Shown here piece after piece: positions 46,192-55,159 of a DNA stretch of 64,000 bases. The DNA is from Ketobacter sp036337295 (lineage in GTDB: Bacteria > Pseudomonadota > Gammaproteobacteria > Pseudomonadales > Ketobacteraceae). Made by a program: the position numbers and the translations under genes. Below the pieces are notes generated by a model that saw only the letters and a list, made by a program, of their open reading frames with translations, did no database searches and was not told where the DNA came from. Every line of letters starts with the position of its first letter. Within the stretch, counting starts at the first letter, position 1. Location of the stretch: positions 1,054,001 to 1,118,000 of the forward strand of contig JAYZEN010000007.1 of NCBI GenBank assembly GCA_036337295.1, in the 5' to 3' direction.

Positions 46192-47469
46192 GGCTTTCTC
46201 CTGTGGTCTGTTGTTGTTTTGCTCTTGTTTCCACTTTGCTTCATCGGTGATTACCGGCAAAGTTTCCCAGCCTCGAACCGTTGAGGTGCGGGCCTGTTTG
46301 GCGTTCTCCCAATCCACTTTCCAACTGGGGAAACGTTTGAGAACCTCTTCCAGGGCAACCCGTCCTTCCAGCTTGGCCAGGTGGCTACCCATACAGAAAT
46401 GCAGCCCATGACCAAACGTCAAAGTCTGGTCGATCTTGCGCCGGATATTAAAGGTGTCCGGTTCCTTGAACTTGCGCTCGTCCCGATTGGCAGAGGCATT
46501 CAATAACAGTATGACGCTGCCTTTCGGCACAATCTGCCCGTGGTGTTCCACATCGCGGGTGACATAGCGCGCCTGTACCGGGGAAGGGGGCTCAAAGCGC
46601 AGCACTTCATCAATGGCGTTATTGATGAGGCTGGGATCTTTGGCCAGCTCGGCCAGTTGCTCTGGGTGATCTGCCAGTACCTTACCGGTCCAACCGATCA
46701 ATCGAGTGGTGGTTTCATTGCCGGCACCGGCCAGCAAGCGCACATAACCCAGGATTTCCTCCCGGCTCAAGCGGCGCTGGGCACCGGTCTCATCCACAAA
46801 CTCACTGGTCAGCAATTGCGTCATCAAGTCGTCGGAGGGGTTCTGTTCGCGCCAATCCAGATAGGCGCCAAACAGATCATTCACTTCAATGGGGTCGCCA
46901 TCTTTGCCGTTGAAACGAAACTCGAAATCCAGGGAAGGCGCACCGCTCTCATCCAGATCCAGCCCTTCCAGGGAGAAATCCCGAAACTTGGCCTGGTCCG
47001 CCACCGGAATGCCCAACAGCATACCGATGGTCCGCATCGGCATCTCGGAGCCCAGGTCTTTGATGAAGTCAAATCCGCCCTTATCCATCTGAGGATCCAA
47101 TACCTGGGTGGTAAATTCCCGGATTTTGGGTTCCACGGCAGCAATCGCACGGGGGGTGAATAACCGGCGCAGGATGTCCCGGTGAATATCGTGCAGCGGT
47201 GGATCTTCAAAGATAAACATGCCCGGTGGTGGCTGAAACCCGGCCTTGATCAGCTCCATGATGGTGCCCTTGGCTGAGCTATAGGTTTCAAAATCCTTGA
47301 GGCACTTGGTCACATCCTCATAACGGCTCAGGGCATAAAAATCATGTTTTTCATTGTAGTAGAGCGGTGCTTCGTCACGCATCCGCTTCCAGATGGGATA
47401 GGGGTTTTCGTCTATATCAAAATCATACGGATCGTAATACAGCGGTGAATCCACTTTTGCATTCATCAT
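45868..47469 (-). CDS. Cytochrome P450 with extra C-terminal beta-rich domain
   Basis: A 533-residue protein. The ATG at 47469 has GAGGTG upstream; the frame running to 47610 is rejected. Residues 1 to about 412 are a normal P450: LLAGAGNETTTRLIG (I-helix), VLRFEPP, and FGHGLHFCMGSHLAKLE with heme Cys359. A polar linker with QEQNNNRPQEK follows, then a beta-rich domain of about 100 residues (NAWDLVIKAPNGEQRSV to PFSGTPVAK) that also occurs as a free small protein in other bacteria, as far as I recall. An internal GTG at 46191 has AGGAG 6 bases before it, so the domain may also be made alone. It is divergent from the amidohydrolase gene across site 5. Confidence 0.92.
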   Translation of the reverse strand: MMNAKVDSPLYYDPYDFDIDENPYPIWKRMRDEAPLYYNEKHDFYALSRYEDVTKCLKDFETYSSAKGTIMELIKAGFQPPPGMFIFEDPPLHDIHRDILRRLFTPRAIAAVEPKIREFTTQVLDPQMDKGGFDFIKDLGSEMPMRTIGMLLGIPVADQAKFRDFSLEGLDLDESGAPSLDFEFRFNGKDGDPIEVNDLFGAYLDWREQNPSDDLMTQLLTSEFVDETGAQRRLSREEILGYVRLLAGAGNETTTRLIGWTGKVLADHPEQLAELAKDPSLINNAIDEVLRFEPPSPVQARYVTRDVEHHGQIVPKGSVILLLNASANRDERKFKEPDTFNIRRKIDQTLTFGHGLHFCMGSHLAKLEGRVALEEVLKRFPSWKVDWENAKQARTSTVRGWETLPVITDEAKWKQEQNNNRPQEKAVSNATESGIDNAWDLVIKAPNGEQRSVVTLKSEGEVLTGTITNPEFGEQPIEGGKYDGETLTWKSKVTKPVKLTVTYSATVDADNNISGHIKAMMSKIPFSGTPVAK

Positions 47470-47876
47470 TGCAAACACCTCTATTCCAAACAGAGCTGTG
47501 TTAGTAAGGTCCCAGCAAGCGTCTAATCCGGTTCGGTAGCCTGGGAAGGCATGAGTGTGACGCCGATGGAACCAATTCATTCTTGTTTTTGTCAATCGCG
47601 CAGCCTGCACGCACTCAGATTCGCCACTGGATTCAAGCGCTTAACGCTACACTAGCTGACTGCGAATAAAGATTGCCGTTCTTGGTGGGTAAGCTTAAAC
47701 TGCCTGCCGATTGTTAGTCAACATTGGTGTTCACTTGCTCGGACGCATCCGAGTACCCGCCCAGGCAAGTGAACAAGTGCTAATCTGTTCAATATAAATC
47801 AACAGTGTTGTTGACTTAGAGGGGTTTCCTTGGATACCCTACTACAAACAAATAGAATGCATGAAAGGTGAATATT
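47470..47876. other. 407-bp divergent promoter region
   Basis: Separates the P450 gene from the amidohydrolase gene. It contains the operator candidate at 47799-47811 with a TATAAA directly before it. The rest shows no gene, hairpin or further repeat that I can recognise. Confidence 0.6.
47799..47811. promoter_or_regulatory. Palindromic operator candidate, site 5 (TCAAC-AGT-GTTGT)
   Basis: Core CAAC (47800-47803) and GTTG (47807-47810) with a 3-base spacer. TATAAA at 47793-47798 touches it, so a bound repressor would block the plus-strand promoter of the amidohydrolase. Confidence 0.6.
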
Positions 47877-49070
47877 ATGTCTGGCTTACCCTATCCAACT
47901 TATGACGCGGACCATCATTTTTACGAGCCACCCGAAGCTTTGATGCGTTACCTGCCCAAGGAATTCAAGCACGCTGTTTCCTATGTACAGGTAAATGGAC
48001 GCACCAAGTTGGCGATCGGTGGCCTGATCAGTGACTATATTCCCGATCCCACTTTCAGCCACATTGCCGCACCGGGCAAACTGGTGGAGTGGTACATGGG
48101 CAAGAACGCGGAAGGTCTTTCCATGCGCGAGTCCATGGGCAAGCCCATCGCACCCAAGAATGGCTGGCGCACCGGTGAAGAACGCCTGAAAGAACTGGAC
48201 GAGCAGGGCCTGAACGGTGCGCTGATGTTCCCGACCCTGGTTTCCGCTGTTGAGGAACGCATGGGGCAATACAACATTCCCGCCATGTGCGCGATCATGC
48301 ACTCCCTCAACCAGTGGATGCTGGAAGAGTGGACCTTCAACCGCCAGAACCGCATCTTTACTGCGCCGGTGATCAGCCTGGCGGATATCGACTGGGCTGT
48401 TAAAGAACTGGATTGGGCAATTAAAAACGGTGCCAAAACGGTACTGGTGCGCCCGGCCCCCGTACCCGGTATCAATGGTACCCGCTCTCCCGGCTTCGAA
48501 GAATTTGATCCTTTCTGGGCCCGTATTAACGAGTCCAAAATCTTTGTCTCCATGCACGCATCTGACAGCGGCTACGACCGTTTTGTTCGCATGTGGGTGG
48601 GTGGCAACGAGTACAAGCCATTCAAGCCTTCCGCGTTCTCGCACATCCTGAAGCCCGCCGCCCGGGTTATCGCGGACACCTGTGCCGCCCTGATCTGTCA
48701 CGGCGTGTTCGACCGCTTCCCCGATGTGAAGATTGCCACCATCGAAAACGGCGCCGCCTGGGTTGGCGAACTGCTGCGCACCATGGAAAAGGCCAAGAAC
48801 ATTTTCCCGCAGGAATTCAAATACGATCCGGTTCAACGCTTCAAGGAGAACGTGTACGTTGCTCCGTTCTATGAAGATTCCCTGGACGGTTTGCGTGATC
48901 TGGTAGGCGCCGATCAGGTGCTGTTCGGCAGCGATTATCCGCACCCTGAAGGGGTTGCCAGCCCACTGCAGTTCATCGATCGACTGGATGCCTACACCGA
49001 AGAAGAGCAACGCAAAGTGATGGGCGGGAACCTGCTGGGCCTGCTGGAACGTTCCGGCTCTCTTCAGTAA
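47877..49070 (+). CDS. Metal-dependent amidohydrolase (amidohydrolase 2 / ACMSD-like family)
   Basis: A 397-residue TIM-barrel hydrolase. The ATG at 47877 has AAAGGTG before it; the GTG at 47868 is not needed. YDADHHFYEPPEALM holds the metal-binding start, ALICHGVFDRFPDVK the barrel His and LFGSDYPHPEGV near residue 350 the catalytic Asp. It belongs to the same family as the protein at 1877-3208. Family members decarboxylate or hydrolyse ring-derived acids. It is a single-gene unit with a terminator. Confidence 0.88.
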   Translation: MSGLPYPTYDADHHFYEPPEALMRYLPKEFKHAVSYVQVNGRTKLAIGGLISDYIPDPTFSHIAAPGKLVEWYMGKNAEGLSMRESMGKPIAPKNGWRTGEERLKELDEQGLNGALMFPTLVSAVEERMGQYNIPAMCAIMHSLNQWMLEEWTFNRQNRIFTAPVISLADIDWAVKELDWAIKNGAKTVLVRPAPVPGINGTRSPGFEEFDPFWARINESKIFVSMHASDSGYDRFVRMWVGGNEYKPFKPSAFSHILKPAARVIADTCAALICHGVFDRFPDVKIATIENGAAWVGELLRTMEKAKNIFPQEFKYDPVQRFKENVYVAPFYEDSLDGLRDLVGADQVLFGSDYPHPEGVASPLQFIDRLDAYTEEEQRKVMGGNLLGLLERSGSLQ

Positions 49071-49195
49071 GGTAATCTTTAGTAACGCAATCTAACAGTA
49101 AAGCAATATCAACAGTGGGTCGCCGCCAAGCCGCGACCCACTAAAACGTTCTTTTGTGCCAAGTCTTATGGGTTTCTATAAAGAAAGGATTTGGT

Positions 49196-49225
49196 ATTTT
49201 GCCGACCCCCAGTCGGCATTTTTTA
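49196..49225 (+). terminator. Rho-independent terminator
   Basis: Stem TGCCGAC (49200-49206) / GTCGGCA (49212-49218), loop CCCCA, followed by six T. It ends the amidohydrolase transcript. Confidence 0.88.
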
Positions 49226-49260
49226 TTCCGGGCGTTCAGTTCAGGCTATCGAAATGCCAA

Positions 49261-49304
49261 ACGCCCACTCTCTATGTCAAACACGCCCACCCTCTATGTC
49301 AAAC
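49261..49304. repeat. Tandem repeat, two 22-base units
   Basis: ACGCCCACTCTCTATGTCAAAC at 49261-49282 is repeated at 49283-49304 with one change (T to C at the ninth base). It lies between a terminator and the stop of the ligase gene. Function unknown. Confidence 0.8.
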
Positions 49305-49324
49305 CTCCAAGCGCAGCAGAAGCA

Positions 49325-50953
49325 CTAGGCTTCTGCTTGCAGCAATGCTTCCCGAATCTTGTGCTTCAATACCTTACCGGCATCATTTTTCGGTAGTGAC
49401 TCCCAGATGGCCACCTGCTCCGGAAACTTGAACTTGGCGACGCCCTGGCTCAGCAGGAACTCAGCCAGATCAGCGACGGTGGGCGTGGCATCCCCGGCCG
49501 GCACAATCACGGCACAGGCTCTTTCACCGGTTTTCGGATCCGGTAAGCCGACAATCGCGATTTCGGCGATTTCGGCCAGGTTAACCAGCAGATCTTCAAT
49601 CTCCTTCGGGGCAATGTTTTCACCGTGGCGGATAATAATGTCCTTGGCGCGGCCCACAATGACCAGGTAATTCTGATCCACCCAGCGACCAAGATCCCCG
49701 GTGCGGAAGAAGCCGTTTTCGTCGAACACACTGGCCTCGTCTTCAGAATGCACATAGCCCACCAGCATTTGTGGACCTTTGGCAATCACTTCACCACTGT
49801 CGCCAGTTGCGTTCTCAATTCCGGCCAGTCTCACCTGAGCGATGCCGGGCTGGCCATCGGTCTCCGCGGCATGAGCAACATCCCCTACGGCACCAACGGT
49901 CATCACCGGGACCTCGGTGGACCCATACACACGGGTCACCGCGGCATGCTCAAAATAGTCATCAGCTTCGCGGATCAATGACGCCGGCACCGATGCGCCA
50001 CCGCACACGAACAGCTTCAAGCTGGGGAGCCGAGTCTGCTGTTTGCGTGCGGCCGCCAGAGTCTGCACCAAAAATGGCGTGGCTCCGGCAAAATGGGTAC
50101 AGCGTTCTGACTGCAGCAATGCAACGGCCTGGTCGGGATTCCAGTGCTCCATCAACACCGCCGTTGCGCCCAGCAGAAGAGGGCACTCAAATGCGTAAAT
50201 CGAGCCTCCGATATGGCTGATCGGTGACGCCACCAAAAATTTATCTCCGGGCTCTACCCGCCAATGTTCGCCAATCTGTTTGATCAGGGCATGGATGGAA
50301 TTGTGACTGTGCATCACGCCTTTCGGGTTACCGGTGGTGCCGGACGTATACATGATCATCCGCACCGCGTCGGCCTCCACAATGGGCAGGGCCTGCTCCG
50401 GTGCGTTCTCAAACAGACTGTCGAAAGCAGTGAATTTATGGGGATTACCCCGCAGTACGATCACCTGCGGAGGTGACTCCAACTGCTCAACAACGTGTGA
50501 CAGCATTTCGGCATAATGGTGATTGCGGAACTGCTCTGGAATGAAAATCATCCGGCAGGACATATCCTTCAACATGAAGCGCAGATCATGCTCACGCAAC
50601 GATGGCAGGATCGGGTTGGCCACCATGCCGGCCATGGTCGCAGCCAGATAAATCACCGCAGCTTCATGCCAATTGGGGAGCATAAACGACACCACGCTGC
50701 CCTCGGGGTGGCCCGCTGCCATCACCCGGGCCAGGGTGCGCGCCCGCTCGTACAGCTCACCGGCAGACAGGCGAACGCTGCCCTCAACAATGAGCACCCG
50801 CTCAGGCTCCTGGGCTGCAATGCGTTGCAGGGAATCGGCCAGCGTCTCATGGGTCCAGTAGCCCCGTTCATAGGCGGCTTTCGCCTGCTCTTCATCCCAC
50901 CGAACCGATCTGCCGACAATGGTTCTGCGCCCATCCTTCACTGCGGAGTGCAT
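49325..50953 (-). CDS. Acyl-CoA synthetase (AMP-forming)
   Basis: A ligase of 542 residues from the ATG at 50953 (GGAG 11 bases before). The frame is open to 51052, but that would place promoter site 6 inside the gene. Motifs: IMYTSGTTGNPKGVMHSHNS, RVYGSTEVPVMTVG, FFRTGDLGRWVDQNYL, GRAKDIIIRHGENIAPKEIE and the catalytic Lys in NDAGKVLKHKIR. It resembles the cyclohexanecarboxylate-CoA or long-chain type. Divergent from the beta-propeller gene at 51245. Confidence 0.92.
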   Translation of the reverse strand: MHSAVKDGRRTIVGRSVRWDEEQAKAAYERGYWTHETLADSLQRIAAQEPERVLIVEGSVRLSAGELYERARTLARVMAAGHPEGSVVSFMLPNWHEAAVIYLAATMAGMVANPILPSLREHDLRFMLKDMSCRMIFIPEQFRNHHYAEMLSHVVEQLESPPQVIVLRGNPHKFTAFDSLFENAPEQALPIVEADAVRMIMYTSGTTGNPKGVMHSHNSIHALIKQIGEHWRVEPGDKFLVASPISHIGGSIYAFECPLLLGATAVLMEHWNPDQAVALLQSERCTHFAGATPFLVQTLAAARKQQTRLPSLKLFVCGGASVPASLIREADDYFEHAAVTRVYGSTEVPVMTVGAVGDVAHAAETDGQPGIAQVRLAGIENATGDSGEVIAKGPQMLVGYVHSEDEASVFDENGFFRTGDLGRWVDQNYLVIVGRAKDIIIRHGENIAPKEIEDLLVNLAEIAEIAIVGLPDPKTGERACAVIVPAGDATPTVADLAEFLLSQGVAKFKFPEQVAIWESLPKNDAGKVLKHKIREALLQAEA

Positions 50954-51018
50954 GACAAAAAGTGCTCCATACGTATTGTTTTTTGCTATGTCGTTACGAT
51001 ACCATTTGACCACAAATG

Positions 51019-51031
51019 AACACAAGTGTTG
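51019..51031. promoter_or_regulatory. Operator candidate, site 6 (degenerate, minus-strand promoter)
   Basis: On the minus strand the sequence reads TCAAC-ACT-TGTGT, close to site 7. It also holds a perfect AACAC-AA-GTGTT palindrome (51019-51030). A TATAAT lies just before it on the minus strand (51034-51039), about 80 bases upstream of the ligase start. Confidence 0.45.
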
Positions 51032-51244
51032 ATTATTATAGCCATGAGCCAAGCCGTACCGGAAGCCACAGGCGGCACAATTTTCATAATAGAATCAACA
51101 GTTAAATAAGGGGCTGAGACATCTTGGCCCATCAGCGATTGAGGAAAACAGAGGGGGAACCGGCAATATTGTTGTCCCTTGGAGAAATAACCGGAAGAAC
51201 CACAAGAAAAACAATAACCAGAGACCAGGGGAGCCGAATTCACC

Positions 51245-52849
51245 ATGACCTCAATGAATAGTCGCTATGCGCCGGAAACCAGCTCAACTCTGGCGGAGGG
51301 CTGGACACTTGAACGACTGACACCGCCCAGCAGGCTGTTTGGTGCCAACGGAATCCGTACCGGACAGGACGGGCGCATTTACGTAGCCCAGGTGTCGGGC
51401 AGCCAGATCAGTGCCATCGACATCAACCGCGGACACATGGAAACCATCAGCCCTAAGGGTGGTGATATCGTCGCCCCTGACGACCTGGTGTTCGATGCCC
51501 ATGGCAATATTTTCGCTACTGAAATCACCGAAGGCCGGGTTAGCGTCCTGAGCCCCAACGGCATAGCAAAAGTCCTGTGCGCTGACATGCCCTGTGCCAA
51601 TCCCATTACCATCCACGAAGGCCGTTTGTTTGCAGGAGAGTGCAGGCCCGATGGCCGCATCCTGGAGCTGGATCTGCACGGCGGCGCACCACGGGTCATC
51701 CTGGAAAACGTGCCATTGCCCAACGCCATGGAGGTGGGGCCTGACGGATTGCTGTATTTCCCCGTCATGGGGGCCAATGAAATCTGGCGCGTCCATCCCG
51801 ATGGCGGTGCGCCTGAGGTGGTTGCCAGAAATCTGGGTGTACCGGACGCCGTCAAGTTCGATGCAGAGGGCTACATCGTTTCCACCCAGGTGGCCAGTGG
51901 GCAGGTGCTGCGCATTGATCCCCGCACCGGCGAGCAAACTGTACTGGCCAACATCGCCCCCGGTTTGGACAACCTCACCTTTGTCGGTGATCGACTGTTT
52001 GTCTCCAGCATTTCCGGGCAGATCAACGAAGTGCTTACCAATGGCCAGGTGAAGTCCCTGGTGCCCGATGGTCTGAATTGGCCCCTGGGCCTGGCCGTAA
52101 ACCAGGATGGACTGCTGTTCGTTGCCGATGGCGGATTCACTTATACCTTACCAGCAGGGGGCTCACTGCAACCGGCTGGTATGTTGTTCACCCCGGGCTT
52201 CCCGGGTTACACCCGGGGCGTCGCTGCGGTGGGGTCGTCGGAGTACATGGTCACCACCGCCAACGGGCAGGTGGCTCTCTGGTCCCCCGCGAAGCAGGAA
52301 CACACCGTGCTGGCGGACGGGTTCGATCAGTTGTATGGCATCGCCTTAACCAGCCGGGGTACCGTGGTGGTTGCGGAAAAAGGCCGTGGCCGCGTATTGG
52401 CGGTCACCGCCGGAAACGTCGAAACCCTGCTGGACGGACTGGCAGGACCCAGCGGTGTCGCGGTCAGTGGCGACACCATTCTGGTAGCCGAGGAGGGCGC
52501 CGGCCGAGTCATCAAAGTCACTGGTAAAGGGCCGGAGACGGTGGTGGATGGTCTGCGTTCACCCCAAGGCATCCTGGCCACGGGTGAGCACTTGTACATT
52601 GTGGATGTGGGGAGCAAGGAATTGATTCAGTTTAACCTCACTACCGGAACCCGGCACACCATCGCCACCCAATTACCGGTGGGTGCACCACCCGGCGTAA
52701 CCCCAAAATTTCTCGGGCCCATTGGCGTACTGTCGGGGCCCATGGGGCCCTTTGCAGATATTGCCGAAGGACTCAATGGAGAACTTTATATCTCTGCCGA
52801 TGCGGAGGGCAGTGTTCTGAAACTGCAACCAGGCCTGCCCACCCATTGA
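51245..52849 (+). CDS. Beta-propeller protein, SMP-30/NHL-like
   Basis: A 534-residue protein made of about ten repeated blade segments such as NGIRTGQDGRIYVAQVSG, DDLVFDAHGNIFATEITE and NAMEVGPDGLLYFPVMG. This pattern is that of SMP-30/gluconolactonase or Vgb-like propellers, which include lactonases. No signal peptide is visible, so it should be cytoplasmic. It could open a lactone made by a Baeyer-Villiger enzyme; one is encoded at 61494. GGGGAG lies before the ATG. It is followed 27 bases later by the hot-dog gene, so they are an operon. Confidence 0.75.
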   Translation: MTSMNSRYAPETSSTLAEGWTLERLTPPSRLFGANGIRTGQDGRIYVAQVSGSQISAIDINRGHMETISPKGGDIVAPDDLVFDAHGNIFATEITEGRVSVLSPNGIAKVLCADMPCANPITIHEGRLFAGECRPDGRILELDLHGGAPRVILENVPLPNAMEVGPDGLLYFPVMGANEIWRVHPDGGAPEVVARNLGVPDAVKFDAEGYIVSTQVASGQVLRIDPRTGEQTVLANIAPGLDNLTFVGDRLFVSSISGQINEVLTNGQVKSLVPDGLNWPLGLAVNQDGLLFVADGGFTYTLPAGGSLQPAGMLFTPGFPGYTRGVAAVGSSEYMVTTANGQVALWSPAKQEHTVLADGFDQLYGIALTSRGTVVVAEKGRGRVLAVTAGNVETLLDGLAGPSGVAVSGDTILVAEEGAGRVIKVTGKGPETVVDGLRSPQGILATGEHLYIVDVGSKELIQFNLTTGTRHTIATQLPVGAPPGVTPKFLGPIGVLSGPMGPFADIAEGLNGELYISADAEGSVLKLQPGLPTH

Positions 52850-52876
52850 TTAATCGATTTTTATTTGGAGAACCGC

Positions 52877-54043
52877 ATGAGCGATAAAATTCTGGACTGT
52901 TCCGATCTTGATAACCACATGGGCAAACCCATTGCACCGGCCAGCATGAAGGAACCCCTGAACAACAATGATTTTCGCCGCTGGGCACAGGCAATGCACT
53001 ATCCCAACCTGCTGCACTACGACCATGATTTTGCCTCAGAGAGCCGCTACGGGCGCCTGATAGCACCGCAGTCTTTTGCGGTGGCAACCGATGACGGTCA
53101 TGGTGCCGGCCCGGCGTGCGTTGGCATGATCCCGGAATCCCACCTCATCTTCGGCGGCGACGAATGGTGGTTCTACGGACCCAAAATGTTCGCCGGTGAC
53201 TGGATCACCAATGAAAAGATTCCATTTGATTACGTGGTAAAAGACACCAAGTTTGCCGGCCCCACCTGTTTCCAGCGGGGTGACAATAATTACTACAATC
53301 AGAACGGCGACTTTATTGCCAAGCAACGCTCCACCACCATTCGTTATCGCGCGGATCTGGCCGTGGAAATGGGCGCCATGGCGGACAACACAGATGATCC
53401 GGTGTGGACCCCGGAAGCCCTCAAGGAGCTGGAAGACAAGAAGTACGAATACATCAAGATGATGCACGAACTCGGTCACGGTAAACGTTACTGGGATGAC
53501 GTTGAAGTGAATACCGAACTGCCAGTACGGGTAATCGGCCCGCACAGCATCGCCAGTTTCACCACCGAGTGGCGCGCCTATCCGTTCACCATATGGGGCA
53601 CCACCAATCGACCCGGCTACGATCTGGCCGGCATGGGTTTCACCGAGGAAATGGCCGGTTATGAAAACGACCCGGTGATGGAGAAGGATAATCCGGAGTG
53701 GACCGACGGTGCCTACTTTGGCCCATCACGGGGTCACCTGTTTCCCGAATTCGCGCGCAAGATCGGCATGCCCCGAGGCTACGGCTACGGCGCATCCATG
53801 GGCGCCTGGATTCTGGATTACCTGAGCGGATGGGCTGGGGAGTGGGGTCAGGTTGTCCACTGCAACTCGTCCTATCGTGGCCCCGCGTTCACCGGTGACA
53901 GCACCATTATGACCGGCTCTATTGTGGAGAAGTCCACCGATGAGGAAGGGCGCAATATCGTGCAGGTGAAATGCAAAATGACCAATCAACTGGGGCATGT
54001 GATGGCGACCGCCACCGCGGAAGTGGAGTTGCCGAAGAAATAG
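52877..54043 (+). CDS. MaoC-like double hot-dog dehydratase family protein
   Basis: A 388-residue protein with two hot-dog domains. The ATG at 52877 has GGAG 6 bases before. Domain 1 (about 20-190) shows YPNLLHYDHDFA at the place of the hydratase Asn-Pro-x2-His region and FAGPTCFQRGDNNYYNQNG. Domain 2 begins with RYWDDVEVNTELPV near 205. It shares FAG and RYW(D/E)DV landmarks with the protein at 56763-57887. It would hydrate or dehydrate a bulky enoyl-CoA, like the ChsH1-type hydratases in steroid side-chain degradation. Co-operonic with the propeller gene. Confidence 0.83.
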   Translation: MSDKILDCSDLDNHMGKPIAPASMKEPLNNNDFRRWAQAMHYPNLLHYDHDFASESRYGRLIAPQSFAVATDDGHGAGPACVGMIPESHLIFGGDEWWFYGPKMFAGDWITNEKIPFDYVVKDTKFAGPTCFQRGDNNYYNQNGDFIAKQRSTTIRYRADLAVEMGAMADNTDDPVWTPEALKELEDKKYEYIKMMHELGHGKRYWDDVEVNTELPVRVIGPHSIASFTTEWRAYPFTIWGTTNRPGYDLAGMGFTEEMAGYENDPVMEKDNPEWTDGAYFGPSRGHLFPEFARKIGMPRGYGYGASMGAWILDYLSGWAGEWGQVVHCNSSYRGPAFTGDSTIMTGSIVEKSTDEEGRNIVQVKCKMTNQLGHVMATATAEVELPKK

Positions 54044-54069
54044 CGAAGACAAAAAACGAACACAGGTGT

Positions 54070-54104
54070 CGTTGAGCGCTACTGAACATCAGCAGCGCTC
54101 AACG
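54070..54104. terminator. Long-stem hairpin between hot-dog and IclR genes
   Basis: Perfect 11-bp stem CGTTGAGCGCT / AGCGCTCAACG with a 13-base loop in the gap of a convergent pair. No T run follows, so terminator activity is not certain. Confidence 0.5.
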
Positions 54105-54109
54105 GCTGG

Positions 54110-54922
54110 TTAGAATTCACCGCTGAGTTGGTTTGACAACATCTGGGCGCTCTTTAGAAGCGCACTTTGCAGGGCAGGCAACCCGTTTCGGTTAAGGGTA
54201 CTGCTGATGCCGATGGCGACCATCGCGTGACTGAGTTTCTCCCGGGTTTTCCATACCGGAGCCGCCACGACCGTCACGCCGGAGATGTAGTTACCTTCGT
54301 CGACCGCATAGCCATCCGTGCGCACCTTCTCAATTTGCGCCATCCATTCCTCGAAGGAGGGTGGATCATCCCAACGCAGGGTGTTGAATTTTTCTTCCAG
54401 CTCTTCATGGGTGTAGCTGCCAAAAGCGGCGATGCAGCGACCGGTGGCACTGATCAAAGCAGGAAAGCGGCTGCCCACCTGTGCACTCAGCTGGAAGTTG
54501 TTTCCAGCCTGGGAGATGGCGACCACAATGATGTGCTCCAGCCCCACGATGTTGACGCCCAGCACCGTGCAATCAAATTCCTGACTGATGCGATTGAGTT
54601 CAGGCTGGGCCAGATCAGTGAATTGATTTCGACGCAGCCAGTGCCGGGCCAGGGTGAGCACGCCGGCTTCGAGTGAATAACGTTTGGTGTCAGGGTCAAA
54701 TGCAACGAATTCTTCATCCACCAGTGCGCGCAGCACATAAAGACAGGTGCTGGGAACCAGGTTGAGGGAACGGGCGATGGCCTGCAGCCCCATCGGCGTA
54801 TCGCTTTTGCCCAGCAGCCGGAGTATGGCAGCGGCGCGGGAAATGGCGGGAGCTTTACTTTCTTTCAGGGCATTGGCGAGCTTTTTATCGCTCGTCATGG
54901 CCTGGGTGGAATGTTGCGTCAT
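54110..54922 (-). CDS. IclR-family transcriptional regulator
   Basis: A 270-residue regulator. The winged HTH is at about residues 27-90: AAAILRLLGKSDTPMGLQAI, SLNLVPSTCLYVLRALV and a wing DPDTKRYSLEAG. The C-terminal effector domain follows: IVVAISQAGNNFQLSAQVG and ALISATGRCIAAFG, typical of IclR. Divergent from the ligase at 55160 with 237 bp between, which carries only a half-site (ACAAC at 55037-55041). It probably senses an aromatic or alicyclic acid or its CoA ester and controls the ligase operon. Confidence 0.94.
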   Translation of the reverse strand: MTQHSTQAMTSDKKLANALKESKAPAISRAAAILRLLGKSDTPMGLQAIARSLNLVPSTCLYVLRALVDEEFVAFDPDTKRYSLEAGVLTLARHWLRRNQFTDLAQPELNRISQEFDCTVLGVNIVGLEHIIVVAISQAGNNFQLSAQVGSRFPALISATGRCIAAFGSYTHEELEEKFNTLRWDDPPSFEEWMAQIEKVRTDGYAVDEGNYISGVTVVAAPVWKTREKLSHAMVAIGISSTLNRNGLPALQSALLKSAQMLSNQLSGEF

Positions 54923-55159
54923 TGGGAACCCCTGTGTAGTCCTTTGTTTTTACTGTAATTAGCGCTGAGTCAGAATTTTTACCATTATGACATCACCTTT
55001 CTTTATGTTCAATATATAAAATCTGTTTCTATATTTACAACACTTTTTTTTCGTGGCATTGTTTTTACACGATGAATTACGGCCCAACACCACCCGGATT
55101 CGAACCATGTCGATCTGCCTTGGGCCGGTAGAAACTGATAACAATAATCAGGTGATTGA

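Noticed and set aside
47886..49010. Open frame of 374 residues on the minus strand
   Set aside because: Antisense to the amidohydrolase with DADHH and GSDYPHP motifs; no family resemblance.
49261..49304. Possible CRISPR repeat
   Set aside because: Only two units, directly adjacent with no spacer, and no cas gene in the window.
55037..55044. Half-site ACAAC-ACT upstream of the ligase at 55160
   Set aside because: The right arm is a T run, so there is no palindrome; kept only as a note. The same applies to 57981-57988 and to TCAAC-AGT at 51095-51102.
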